Part shown: one piece after another, positions 1 through 6,746 of the stretch | Layout: each line of letters opens with the position of its first letter | Numbering within the stretch: the first letter of the stretch is position 1 | NCBI GenBank assembly: GCA_934409175.1 | Contig: CAKRVX010000100.1 | Span: forward strand, 1-6,746 | Length of the DNA: 6,746 nt | Direction of reading: 5' to 3' | Source of the DNA: an uncultured Blautia sp. | GTDB lineage: Bacteria; Bacillota; Clostridia; Lachnospirales; Lachnospiraceae | Position numbers and translations under genes: made by a program | The notes under the pieces: generated by a model | The model's database searches: none | What the model was told of the DNA's origin: nothing | The model's input: the letters and a program-made list of their open reading frames with translations, nothing else

Positions 1-629
1 AGGAGATGAGCGGTGCAAGGGAACTTCTGGTCCGTGCAGGAGTGGTAAAGACATTTTTACAGGTTCCGGGGATCACAGCAGTAAGATTTACGGTAGAGAA
101 TGAAGATCTTCTGGATTCCAGGGGAGAACCTGTAGGAGAGATGACAGAAGATACTTTCGCAGAATTCAGCGGAAGCGAACCGGATGCATACTGTAGCAAT
201 ACATTTACCCTGTATTTTACGGATAAAGAGGGGCGGCATCTGGTAAAGGAACAGCGTACTGTACGGTATAAAAGAAGCATTCCCAAAGAATGGATCATCC
301 TGCAGCAGTTGATGAAGGGACCTCTGGAGAAGGGACATTATCCTACGATTCCGGAGAATACAGAGATCCTGAATGTAACACTTGCAGATAATGTCTGTTA
401 TGTGGCTTTTGACCATGTATTTTCTTCTTATGCACTGGATGTTTCCGAGAATATCCCTATCTATTCGGTAGTGAATTCCCTCCTGGATACCCTGGATGCA
501 GACAAGGTCCAGATCACAGTGGGAAATAAGGATAAACTGGATACATTCGGAGAGAAGATGGAGCTGTATCGCTTCTACGAAAAAAATGACAAGCTGGTAA
601 CAGCGGAAACAAATGACCAGAAGAAGTAA
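1..629 (+). CDS. GerMN-domain protein, 3' part only (5' end outside window)
   Basis: The reading frame is open to the left edge (first whole codon at 3). The ATG at 6 is unlikely to be the true start: the AGGAG at 1-5 abuts it, too close to serve as a ribosome binding site, and the protein begins in the middle of a domain. Numbering from that ATG, residues 1-53 fit the end of one GerMN domain (VPGITAVRFTVEN). Residues 65-192 form a complete second one, with FTLYFTD (66-72), LMKGP (102-106), the P-x-x-T-x-I-L-N-V segment followed by VAFDHVFS (116-140), IYSVVNSLLD (152-161) and VQITVGN (168-174). Tandem GerMN proteins are usually exported lipoproteins; GerM of Bacillus acts in sporulation and germination. 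The signal peptide would lie upstream, so export cannot be seen here. The gene ends 20 bases before comEC and probably shares its transcript. The domain call is firm; the cellular role is not known. Confidence 0.8.
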   Translation, partial: EMSGARELLVRAGVVKTFLQVPGITAVRFTVENEDLLDSRGEPVGEMTEDTFAEFSGSEPDAYCSNTFTLYFTDKEGRHLVKEQRTVRYKRSIPKEWIILQQLMKGPLEKGHYPTIPENTEILNVTLADNVCYVAFDHVFSSYALDVSENIPIYSVVNSLLDTLDADKVQITVGNKDKLDTFGEKMELYRFYEKNDKLVTAETNDQKK

Positions 630-649
630 TCAATTATAGGAGGAGCGCA

Positions 650-2983
650 ATGAGAAGACGCCCTGTGTGCGTCCTGTGCCTGCTTCTGGCTGCATTTCTG
701 TGTGTGACAGACTGGCTGGGGATTTCCATGATCCGTGGAAATCCTCTGCCGGAGTCTGTACAGACATGGATCAGTAAGCACCCGGAATCCACCATCTGCG
801 GGGAGGTGGTCAGGTGCCAGGAAAAGGGAGAAACCCAATCTGTATATCTGAAAAATACCTATCTTATTTATAATTCTGAAAAAGATTCTGAAGAAATCTC
901 TACAGAAATTTCCTCAAATAAAAAAGTACTCATTGATGAAGTAAAAGTGAATTTAAAGAAAAAAGAGAAACTTCCTGCCGGAAGTCTGGTTTTCGTGTCC
1001 GGAAAACTGATGGAAGTGGAAGGACCGCGGAATCCGGGAGAATTTGACAGCAGACAGTATTACAGATGCCGCCATATTTACTATATGATGAATAAAGGAA
1101 CTGTCAGGAGAAGATCATCGTCTTATTCCGGATACGGACAGTTTCTGATTGATGTCAGGGAGCGCTTCCAAGGGATCCTGGATCAGATCTGCGGACAGGA
1201 AGCGGGAATCTTTCAGGCTATGGTGCTGGGAGAGAAGAGCAATCTGGATCAGGAGGTGAAACTGCGTTACCAGATGGCGGGGATCATCCATATCCTGGCT
1301 ATTTCGGGGTTACATATCAGTCTTCTGGGGGTGGGACTTTATAATCTTCTGAAGCGTGCAGGGCTGGGAATCTGGTCTGCGGGACTTATATCTCTGGTGA
1401 TCATGTTGCAGTACGGAATGATGACAGGCGGCAGTGTTTCCACCATGCGTGCAGTCTGTATGTTTCTGCTTTCCGCAGGGGCGAAGATCGCAGGACGGAT
1501 CTATGATATGCCGACTGCTCTGGCTGCCTCTGCCATTCTGATCCTGGTGGAAAGTCCGGGATATCTTTTGGATGGAGGATTTCTTATGTCATTTGGGGCT
1601 GTGTTGGGAATCGGGGTAGTATTTCCTGCGGTTCTGGAAATCTGGAATGTGGAGGGCAGGATCCTTCGTGCCCTGTTTGGGTCGGTGGTGGTGCAGCTTA
1701 CCACACTTCCGATTGTTCTATGGTTTTACGGGGAAGTGTCGGTCGTGGGGATATTTCTGAATCTGCTGGTGCTGCCCACTGCAGGCATTGTGCTGGGAAG
1801 CGGCGTGGCAGGGGCACTGACTGGACTGTTTTTTCTCAAGGGTGCTGCAGTACTGGTGATACCGGGGAGGGCAGTATTAAAGATTTACGGGCTGCTGGGT
1901 ACTCTGGCAGGGCGGATTCCTTTTGGCACCTGGATACTGGGGCGGCCCCGGATATGTCAGATCGTGGGATATTATGTGGTTTGTGGGGGAATCTTGTGGA
2001 CAGGCAGGAAATACAGGGAACATTATGTGGATAAACCGGTGGGGAGCAGAGAGAGCAAAAGCAGATGCAGAACACACGGGGGGAAGAAATCTCCAGGAAC
2101 AGGATGGATTTCAGGTGCAGCTGGGTTCATTGCAGTTTGTCTGGCAGTGTGTTTTTTGAGTTACCGGCAGAAAGAAGCACTTCGTATTACCTTTCTGGAT
2201 GTGGGACAGGGAGATGGAATCGTGGTGGAAGCAGAGGGAAAATGGAACCTGCTTATTGACGGAGGCAGTACGAATAAGAGCGAAGTGGGGCAGTATCAGA
2301 TCCTTCCCTATCTGAAGTACAGAGGAATTTCCAGGCTGGACGGAATCTATATTTCCCATACAGATGAGGATCATATCAGTGGAGTGAGACAGATTCTGGA
2401 ATATGTGGGAAAAGGTCTGACTGCGGTGAAAGTGGACTATCTGATCCTGCCTGACTGGGGAGACCAGAGGGAAAATAAGAATTATACAGAGCTGACAGAG
2501 CTTGCGCGAAATGCGGGAATTTCTGTCCTTTATGCAAAAAAAGGTGACAGGATACAGTATGGGCAGATGCAGCTGGATGTTTTGTGGCCTCCTGAGAACG
2601 TCTCAGAAGAGGAAGTGAAGAAAGATATAAATGAAGAGGCCATGGTTCTGGAATTAAAATACGGGGAATTAAAAGGCTTGTTTACAGGAGATATCGGGCA
2701 GGAAACAGAAGCACAGCTGAAGGCGGCAGGAGTCCTGGAGGATGTGGATTTCCTCAAAGTGGCCCATCATGGTTCTCGGTATTCCACGGGAATGGAGTTT
2801 CTGGAAACAGTCACACCGGAAGTGGCTGTGATCTCCTGTTCGGCTACGAATACTTACGGACATCCTTCACCGGAGACACTGGAACGACTGAAGGATGCAG
2901 GGGTTCAGGTTCTGATCACGAAGGATACAGGTGCAGCTGCCATATGGGAGAAAGACGGTCATTTTCTGGCAGAAGGATATTGA
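650..2983 (+). CDS. comEC: ComEC/Rec2 family DNA-uptake channel protein
   Basis: ComEC is the integral membrane channel that passes single-stranded transforming DNA into the cytoplasm. At 777 residues it matches the full-length three-part form. An N-terminal hydrophobic helix (about 5-28) leads into a DUF4131-type soluble region (about 45-155, with RNPGEFD at 127-133). The polytopic Competence domain (about 185-451) carries the hallmark HILAISGLHIS at 214-224 and many hydrophobic segments. After a basic linker (about 452-484) and one more membrane helix (486-504) comes a metallo-beta-lactamase-like domain with LDVGQGDG (516-523), LIDGG (535-539), SHTDEDH (569-575), FTGD (678-681), AHHGS (705-709) and GHPSP (737-741). 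The metal-site residues are therefore kept, as expected of an active nuclease-like domain. The start is set by TAGGAGGAG at 637-645, 4-6 bases before the ATG. One AT-rich patch encodes a lysine/glutamate/serine-rich loop at about residues 75-108. No other competence gene is in view, so natural transformation cannot be concluded. Confidence 0.95.
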   Translation: MRRRPVCVLCLLLAAFLCVTDWLGISMIRGNPLPESVQTWISKHPESTICGEVVRCQEKGETQSVYLKNTYLIYNSEKDSEEISTEISSNKKVLIDEVKVNLKKKEKLPAGSLVFVSGKLMEVEGPRNPGEFDSRQYYRCRHIYYMMNKGTVRRRSSSYSGYGQFLIDVRERFQGILDQICGQEAGIFQAMVLGEKSNLDQEVKLRYQMAGIIHILAISGLHISLLGVGLYNLLKRAGLGIWSAGLISLVIMLQYGMMTGGSVSTMRAVCMFLLSAGAKIAGRIYDMPTALAASAILILVESPGYLLDGGFLMSFGAVLGIGVVFPAVLEIWNVEGRILRALFGSVVVQLTTLPIVLWFYGEVSVVGIFLNLLVLPTAGIVLGSGVAGALTGLFFLKGAAVLVIPGRAVLKIYGLLGTLAGRIPFGTWILGRPRICQIVGYYVVCGGILWTGRKYREHYVDKPVGSRESKSRCRTHGGKKSPGTGWISGAAGFIAVCLAVCFLSYRQKEALRITFLDVGQGDGIVVEAEGKWNLLIDGGSTNKSEVGQYQILPYLKYRGISRLDGIYISHTDEDHISGVRQILEYVGKGLTAVKVDYLILPDWGDQRENKNYTELTELARNAGISVLYAKKGDRIQYGQMQLDVLWPPENVSEEEVKKDINEEAMVLELKYGELKGLFTGDIGQETEAQLKAAGVLEDVDFLKVAHHGSRYSTGMEFLETVTPEVAVISCSATNTYGHPSPETLERLKDAGVQVLITKDTGAAAIWEKDGHFLAEGY

Positions 2984-2990
2984 AATATAT

Positions 2991-3006
2991 AGGTGTCTTG
3001 ACACCT
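2991..3006. promoter_or_regulatory. Palindromic operator over the -35 box, likely NiaR site
   Basis: AGGTGTC (2991-2997) and GACACCT (3000-3006) are perfect 7-base inverted repeats around a TT centre. The right arm covers part of the -35 hexamer, so a bound protein would exclude RNA polymerase. From memory, NiaR (YrxA) operators in Firmicutes share a TGTCTTGACA-like core, which is present here. The niaR gene lies in the operon that this site would control. It is not a convincing terminator for comEC because no T-run follows. The palindrome is seen directly; the assignment to NiaR is inferred from context and remembered consensus. Confidence 0.75.
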
Positions 3007-3026
3007 GAAAAGTCAGGTAGTATAAT
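2998..3026 (+). promoter_or_regulatory. Consensus sigma-A promoter of the nad operon
   Basis: TTGACA (2998-3003) and TATAAT (3021-3026) are separated by exactly 17 bases, a perfect match to the housekeeping promoter consensus. Transcription would start at about 3032-3034 in an A-rich stretch, giving a leader of about 46 bases before the nadB ATG at 3079. The leader holds the ribosome binding site AAGAGGA (3065-3071), 7 bases upstream of the start codon. The promoter begins 14 bases after the comEC stop codon. Such a strong promoter would be highly active unless blocked, which fits the palindrome over the -35 box. Start site and strength are inferred. Confidence 0.88.
3003..3018. repeat. Second inverted repeat within the promoter spacer
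   Basis: ACCTGA (3003-3008) and TCAGGT (3013-3018) are perfect 6-base inverted repeats with a 4-base centre. They lie between the -35 and -10 boxes. The left arm overlaps the right arm of the upstream palindrome, so three arms in a row can pair in two ways at the DNA level. It may be an extra half-site or auxiliary site for the same repressor, or chance. No function is known. Confidence 0.5.
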
Positions 3027-3078
3027 GGCACAAACAAAAAAAGAAAATCCGGCATAAAACCGGTAAGAGGAAAAAGAA

Positions 3079-4368
3079 ATGAAAGAAAATTATGATGCCA
3101 TTATCGTAGGAACCGGAGCAGCCGGACTTTACTGCGCATTGAACCTTCCGGAGAAGATGAAGCTTCTTCTGATCACCAAACAGGAAGCTGATCAGTCGGA
3201 TTCTTTCCTGGCACAGGGTGGAATCTGTATGCTTCGCGGAGAGGATGATTATGAGAATTATTTCGAAGACACCATGCGTGCCGGACATTATGAGAATAAT
3301 AAGAGAGCGGTAGATCTCATGATTCGCAGTTCCAATGATATTATCCGGGATCTTCTCAGATATCAGGTGGATTTTGCACGGGATGAGAAAGGAAATCTGG
3401 CATTTACCAGAGAAGGCGCACATTCACAGCCAAGAATTCTTTTTCATGAAGATATTACAGGTAAGGAAATTACTCAAACGCTTCTGAATGTGGCGAAGAC
3501 AAAAGATAATATAGAGATCTGTGAATACATGACCATGGTGGATTTGATTTCGAAGGATAATATCTGCTGCGGAATTATCGTGATGGACCGCGATGATCAG
3601 GTATTTCCAGTGTATTCATCTTATGTGGTGCTGGCATGCGGCGGTATCGGAGGACTTTATAAGAACTCTACCAATTTTCCTCATATTGCAGGGGATGGAC
3701 TGGGAATTGCCATGAAACATCATGTAGAAATGGAAAATCTGGATTATATTCAGATTCATCCAACTACTTTATATTCTCATAAACCAGGAAGACGATTTTT
3801 GGTCTCTGAGTCAGTGAGAGGCGAGGGAGCACTTTTGTATGACAAAAATGGACAGCGCTTTACCAATGAACTGCAGCCCAGAGATCTGCTGAGCCAGAGA
3901 ATTTTTGCCCAGATGGAAGCAGATGGAACAGATTTTGTATGGGAAGATATGCGGCCTCTGGGAGAGAAAATGATCATGAAACATTTCCCGCATATTTATC
4001 ATCAGTGTCTGGAAGAAGGATTTGATCCAAGAAAAGAACCGATCCCTGTGGTTCCTGCGCAGCATTATTTCATGGGAGGAATCAAGGTGGATCTGGGAAG
4101 CAGAACCTCTATGAGGGGACTTTATGCCTGTGGTGAGACAAGCTGTAATGGAGTTCACGGAAGAAATCGTCTGGCCAGTAATTCGCTGCTGGAATCTTTG
4201 GTCTTTGCAAGAAAGGCGGCAGATGATATGATATTTGGAAAGGCACCCGAATATGTGAGGGCCGATGCCATCGATATGAAAATGTATGAGAGCAGAGAAG
4301 AACTGTTGTCCGGTTATCATAAGCTGGTACTGGATGAAATCGAAAGGATGAGAAAAAATCATGAATGA
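3079..4368 (+). CDS. nadB: L-aspartate oxidase, short form
   Basis: This cytoplasmic flavoenzyme oxidises L-aspartate to iminoaspartate, the first step of de novo NAD synthesis; in an anaerobe fumarate is the likely electron acceptor. The FAD dinucleotide-binding motif GTGAAG is at residues 11-16, followed by LAQGGI (44-49), TREGAHSQPRI (110-120), IHPTTL (226-231), PRD (267-269), QHYFMGGI (328-335) and GRNRLASNSLLE (361-372). E112, H227, R268, H329 and R364 correspond by motif and spacing to the active-site residues E121, H244, R290, H351 and R386 of E. coli NadB. At 429 residues it is about 110 shorter than the E. coli enzyme: only about 40 residues follow the flavin/capping core, so most of the C-terminal helical domain is absent. 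The intact reading frame and its 8-base overlap with nadC argue for a natural short form, not a frameshift. It is the first gene after the nad promoter. Succinate dehydrogenase/fumarate reductase flavoproteins are relatives, but the operon settles the assignment. Confidence 0.95.
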   Translation: MKENYDAIIVGTGAAGLYCALNLPEKMKLLLITKQEADQSDSFLAQGGICMLRGEDDYENYFEDTMRAGHYENNKRAVDLMIRSSNDIIRDLLRYQVDFARDEKGNLAFTREGAHSQPRILFHEDITGKEITQTLLNVAKTKDNIEICEYMTMVDLISKDNICCGIIVMDRDDQVFPVYSSYVVLACGGIGGLYKNSTNFPHIAGDGLGIAMKHHVEMENLDYIQIHPTTLYSHKPGRRFLVSESVRGEGALLYDKNGQRFTNELQPRDLLSQRIFAQMEADGTDFVWEDMRPLGEKMIMKHFPHIYHQCLEEGFDPRKEPIPVVPAQHYFMGGIKVDLGSRTSMRGLYACGETSCNGVHGRNRLASNSLLESLVFARKAADDMIFGKAPEYVRADAIDMKMYESREELLSGYHKLVLDEIERMRKNHE

Positions 4369-5221
4369 TATTACAATGAAAATGCAGGCAGATAAGCTGA
4401 TCCGTATGGCGCTGCAGGAGGATATTACAAGCGAGGATGTTTCTACAAATGCAGTAATGCGCAGTGCAGTAAAGGGAACAGTAGATCTGATTGCGAAGGA
4501 AGATGGAATTATGGCAGGACTGGATGTATATGCAAGAGTATTCCAGATCCTTGATGAGCAGACAGAGATTGAATTTAACTGTAAAGACGGAGATGCTGTC
4601 AAAAAAGGACAGCTCCTGGGGACTGTGACAGGAGATATTCGTGTATTGCTTTCCGGAGAAAGAGTCGCACTGAATTATCTTCAGAGAATGAGTGGGATCG
4701 CCACTTATACCAGACAGGTTGCGAAACTGCTGGAAGGAAGCAGGGTAACACTCCTGGATACCAGAAAGACAACCCCCAATTGTCGTGTGTTTGAAAAATA
4801 TGCAGTACGCGTAGGCGGCGGATGCAATCACAGATACAATCTTTCGGATGGCGTACTGCTGAAGGATAACCATATCGGAGCAGCCGGAAGTATCACGAAA
4901 GCAGTGACTATGGCGAAAGAGTATGCACCATTTGTACGTAAGATCGAGATTGAAGTGGAAACTCTTGATCAGGTGAGGGAAGCTATAGAAGCTGGTGCAG
5001 ATATTATCATGCTGGACAACATGACACCGGAGATGATGAAAGAGGCAGTTGATTTTATTGCAGGCCGTGCTCAGACAGAGTGTTCAGGAAATATTACCAA
5101 GGAAAATATTAAGAAAATCCTGGAGACAGGGGTTGATTTTGTATCCAGCGGTGCACTGACACATTCTGCACCTATTTTGGATATTTCCATGAAAAATCTT
5201 CATGCTGTAGAAGAGGATTGA
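4361..5221 (+). CDS. nadC: Nicotinate-nucleotide pyrophosphorylase (carboxylating), quinolinate phosphoribosyltransferase
   Basis: NadC converts quinolinate and PRPP to nicotinate mononucleotide, CO2 and pyrophosphate, the step that feeds de novo synthesis into the common NAD pathway. The 286-residue length is typical. An N-terminal alpha/beta sandwich (about 1-110) ends in LLSGERVALNYLQRMSGIAT (96-115), and the barrel follows. R101, R135-K136 in DTRKTTP (133-139), H157-R158 in GGGCNHR (152-158), K168 in LLKDNHI (166-172), E198 and D219 in IMLDN (216-220) match the substrate-binding residues known for the M. tuberculosis enzyme, and SSGALTHSA (262-270) is the phosphate-loop region. The start overlaps the nadB stop (ATGAATGA at 4361-4368), so translation is probably coupled; the AAGGA at 4344-4348 is 12 bases away, slightly far. 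Inner ATGs at 4376 and 4382 have no better binding site. Confidence 0.96.
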   Translation: MNDITMKMQADKLIRMALQEDITSEDVSTNAVMRSAVKGTVDLIAKEDGIMAGLDVYARVFQILDEQTEIEFNCKDGDAVKKGQLLGTVTGDIRVLLSGERVALNYLQRMSGIATYTRQVAKLLEGSRVTLLDTRKTTPNCRVFEKYAVRVGGGCNHRYNLSDGVLLKDNHIGAAGSITKAVTMAKEYAPFVRKIEIEVETLDQVREAIEAGADIIMLDNMTPEMMKEAVDFIAGRAQTECSGNITKENIKKILETGVDFVSSGALTHSAPILDISMKNLHAVEED

Positions 5222-5225
5222 TCTT

Positions 5226-5768
5226 ATGAATACTGCACAGAGAAGAAATGAAATTTTAAAAATCCTCCGTGAGGCACAGGTGCCCGTAGCAGCCAGAGCT
5301 CTGGCTGCGCAGTTTGGAGTGAGCAGACAGGTAATCGTACAGGATATGGCAGTGATCCGTGCTTCTACGCCGGGGATTCTTTCTACTACCAGAGGATATG
5401 TGCTACAGCAGGACAATGATGTGGCATGTACCAGAGAATTTAAAGTGCGTCATGGACAGGAGCAGGCCGCTCAGGAACTGAATCTGATCGTGGACTGCGG
5501 CGGAAGAGTAAAAAATATCAGCATCAGCCACAGAGTGTACGGCCGTGTCAGTGCAGAGATGGATATCCGTTCCAGGCAGGACGTGAATGAATTTGTTCAG
5601 GCAATCAACAGCAGCCGTTCTACAGTGCTGAGCAGTGCCACCTCCGGTTATCATTATCATTTGGTAGAAGCTTCCAGTGAAGAGAGACTGGACCTGATAG
5701 GGACACAGCTGGAAAAAGCCGGATTTCTGGCACCGCTGCAGCCCTGGGAAAAAGAACATCAGAAATAA
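5226..5768 (+). CDS. niaR: NiaR-type nicotinate-responsive transcriptional repressor (HTH-3H)
   Basis: NiaR (YrxA in Bacillus, TM1602 in Thermotoga) represses NAD synthesis and niacin uptake genes in response to nicotinic acid. The N-terminus is an HTH_11-type winged helix (about 4-60: RRNEILKIL, then FGVSRQVIVQDMAVIR as recognition region and GYVLQ at the wing). The rest is the 3H domain (about 75-172). H76, E84, H143 and H145 match in order and nearly in spacing the metal ligands H79, E87, H144 and H146 of TM1602; H102 (SHRVYG) is a further conserved-looking histidine. The 180-residue length is normal for the family. It starts 4 bases after the nadC stop, with GAGGA (5213-5217) inside the nadC end as ribosome binding site, so it is coupled to nadC. 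The probable target is the palindrome at 2991-3006 before nadB, which would make control autoregulatory. The effector is inferred from the family. Confidence 0.93.
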   Translation: MNTAQRRNEILKILREAQVPVAARALAAQFGVSRQVIVQDMAVIRASTPGILSTTRGYVLQQDNDVACTREFKVRHGQEQAAQELNLIVDCGGRVKNISISHRVYGRVSAEMDIRSRQDVNEFVQAINSSRSTVLSSATSGYHYHLVEASSEERLDLIGTQLEKAGFLAPLQPWEKEHQK

Positions 5769-5811
5769 AATATACAGACTGTAATTATTTACGGAGAAAA
5801 GGAAGTAAAAA

Positions 5812-6729
5812 ATGACAATAGCAGAAATTCAGCAGGAGATCCTGCGGATGAAAAAGGAGAAGGATATATGTATCCTGGCTCATGCATATCAAGGACAGGA
5901 AATCCTGGAAGTGGCAGATTATATGGGGGATTCCTATGGATTGAGTGTGCAGGCATCAAAGAGCGACTGTAGTGGAGTAATCATGTGCGGTGTCCGGTTT
6001 ATGGCGGAAACATGTAAGGTTTTAAGCCCGGATAAAAGAGTATGGCTGGCAAATCCTGCAGCAGGATGTCCTATGGCGGAACAGCTGGATCTGAAAAGTC
6101 TGCGCAGATTAAAAGAGCAGTATCCGGATTATGCAGTGGTAGCTTATATTAATACCACATCTGAACTGAAAACAGAATGTGATGTGTGCGTGACTTCTTC
6201 CTCGGCAGTTGAAATCTGTAAAAAACTGGATAATGATAAGATTCTGTTTATTCCCGATCCGAACCTTGGACATTATGTGGCTGAGAAGATTCCGGAGAAG
6301 ACATTTGCTTTTTATAAAGGCGGATGTCCGAGACATATTGTGGTCAGTGCAAAGGATGTGGAAAAAGCCCGTGCAGCGCATCCGGACGCACTTTTCCTGG
6401 TACATCCGGAATGCCGTCAGGAGGTTGTGGAGCAGGCAGATTATGTAGGCTCTACCACAGGAATTATGAATTTTGCAAAGAAATCTGATCATAAAGAATT
6501 TATTATCGGAACTGAGAACAGTATTGTAGAGCATCTGCAGTTTGCATGTCCGGATAAGAAATTCTATCCTGTAACTGTGCAGCTTACCTGTATGAACATG
6601 AAAGTAACTACCCTCATGGATATTTATAACTGTCTGAAGGGCAGAGGCGGAGAAGAAATCTTTCTGCCACAGTCTGTAATGGAAGGTGCCGGCAGATGTA
6701 TCCATAAAATGGTGGAACTTGGGGGCTGA
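5812..6729 (+). CDS. nadA: Quinolinate synthase (4Fe-4S)
   Basis: NadA condenses iminoaspartate from NadB with dihydroxyacetone phosphate to form quinolinate, the substrate of NadC. It is the compact form of about 300 residues, as in Thermotoga and Pyrococcus, with three pseudo-symmetric domains. C86 (AGCPMAE), C172 (KGGCPRH) and C260 (TCMNMK) match in context and spacing the three 4Fe-4S ligands C81, C168 and C254 of the T. maritima enzyme. H24 and Y26 (LAHAYQ), S41 (GDSYGLS), Y112 and N114 (AYINTT), H198 and E200 (HPEC) and STTG (214-217) are the expected substrate-site residues. The chain has 14 cysteines, 11 more than the cluster needs, including C123-x-x-C126; their role is unclear. Start: AAAGGAAG at 5798-5805 lies 6 bases before the ATG. 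It follows niaR by 43 bases and is probably the last gene seen in the operon; the 17 bases after its stop show nothing. Confidence 0.96.
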   Translation: MTIAEIQQEILRMKKEKDICILAHAYQGQEILEVADYMGDSYGLSVQASKSDCSGVIMCGVRFMAETCKVLSPDKRVWLANPAAGCPMAEQLDLKSLRRLKEQYPDYAVVAYINTTSELKTECDVCVTSSSAVEICKKLDNDKILFIPDPNLGHYVAEKIPEKTFAFYKGGCPRHIVVSAKDVEKARAAHPDALFLVHPECRQEVVEQADYVGSTTGIMNFAKKSDHKEFIIGTENSIVEHLQFACPDKKFYPVTVQLTCMNMKVTTLMDIYNCLKGRGGEEIFLPQSVMEGAGRCIHKMVELGG

Positions 6730-6746
6730 TTTGCTGGACTGATACA

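Noticed and set aside
6..8. ATG at position 6 as the true start of the GerMN gene
   Set aside because: The AGGAG directly abuts the ATG with no spacing, the frame continues to the window edge, and the protein would begin inside a GerMN domain with no signal peptide.
1720..2034. Plus-strand open frame in another phase within comEC
   Set aside because: It covers the membrane domain of comEC, whose frame is continuous and well conserved on both sides. The alternative product is low-complexity.
2991..3018. Intrinsic terminator of comEC
   Set aside because: The hairpin is not followed by a run of T, and it coincides with the -35 box and spacer of an exact consensus promoter, so an operator is the better reading.
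3049..3063. CCGG-N7-CCGG in the nadB leader as a regulatory hairpin
   Set aside because: It is only a 4-base stem with no extension on either side and no T-run, too weak to call an attenuator or terminator. The leader of about 46 bases is also too short for a known riboswitch.
3811..4873. Long overlapping open frames on the minus strand opposite nadB and nadC
   Set aside because: They lie antisense to two genes whose catalytic motifs are fully conserved. Their translations show no recognisable domain and have an odd Cys/His/Ser-rich composition, as expected of antisense shadow frames.
6109..6705. Open frame of about 200 codons on the minus strand opposite nadA
   Set aside because: It is antisense to nadA, which has all expected iron-sulfur and substrate residues. 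No domain or plausible expression signal was seen.

Overview
The window looks like chromosome of an anaerobic, probably spore-forming member of the Clostridia, most likely Lachnospiraceae-like. This is inferred from moderate GC content, strong AGGAGG-type ribosome binding sites, a GerMN-domain protein, a NiaR-type '3H' repressor (a family known mainly from Firmicutes and Thermotogales) and short clostridial forms of NadB and NadA. Genus and species cannot be read from it. All genes lie on the + strand and are tightly packed. There is no RNA gene, mobile element, CRISPR array or long non-coding stretch.

Left part (1-2983): the 3' end of a GerMN-domain gene (its start is outside the window) is followed after 20 bases by a complete comEC, the membrane channel through which transforming DNA enters the cytoplasm. 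The two probably share a transcript.

Middle (2984-3078): a 95-base gap carries a textbook promoter, TTGACA-17 bp-TATAAT. A perfect palindrome, AGGTGTCTTGACACCT, lies across its -35 box, and a second inverted repeat fills the spacer. This is the best candidate for a NiaR operator.

Right part (3079-6729): a complete de novo NAD operon in the order nadB - nadC - niaR - nadA. NadB oxidises L-aspartate to iminoaspartate, NadA condenses that with dihydroxyacetone phosphate to quinolinate, and NadC converts quinolinate plus PRPP to nicotinate mononucleotide. The repressor NiaR is encoded between nadC and nadA, so the operon probably controls itself: when nicotinate is available, NiaR would close the promoter in front of nadB and lower its own synthesis too. 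nadB and nadC overlap by 8 bases, nadC and niaR are 4 bases apart, and nadA follows niaR after 43 bases with its own ribosome binding site.

The window holds a well-preserved known pathway rather than an obviously new system. The points most worth a second look are the promoter/operator architecture, the placement of the repressor inside the operon, and the shortened NadB.
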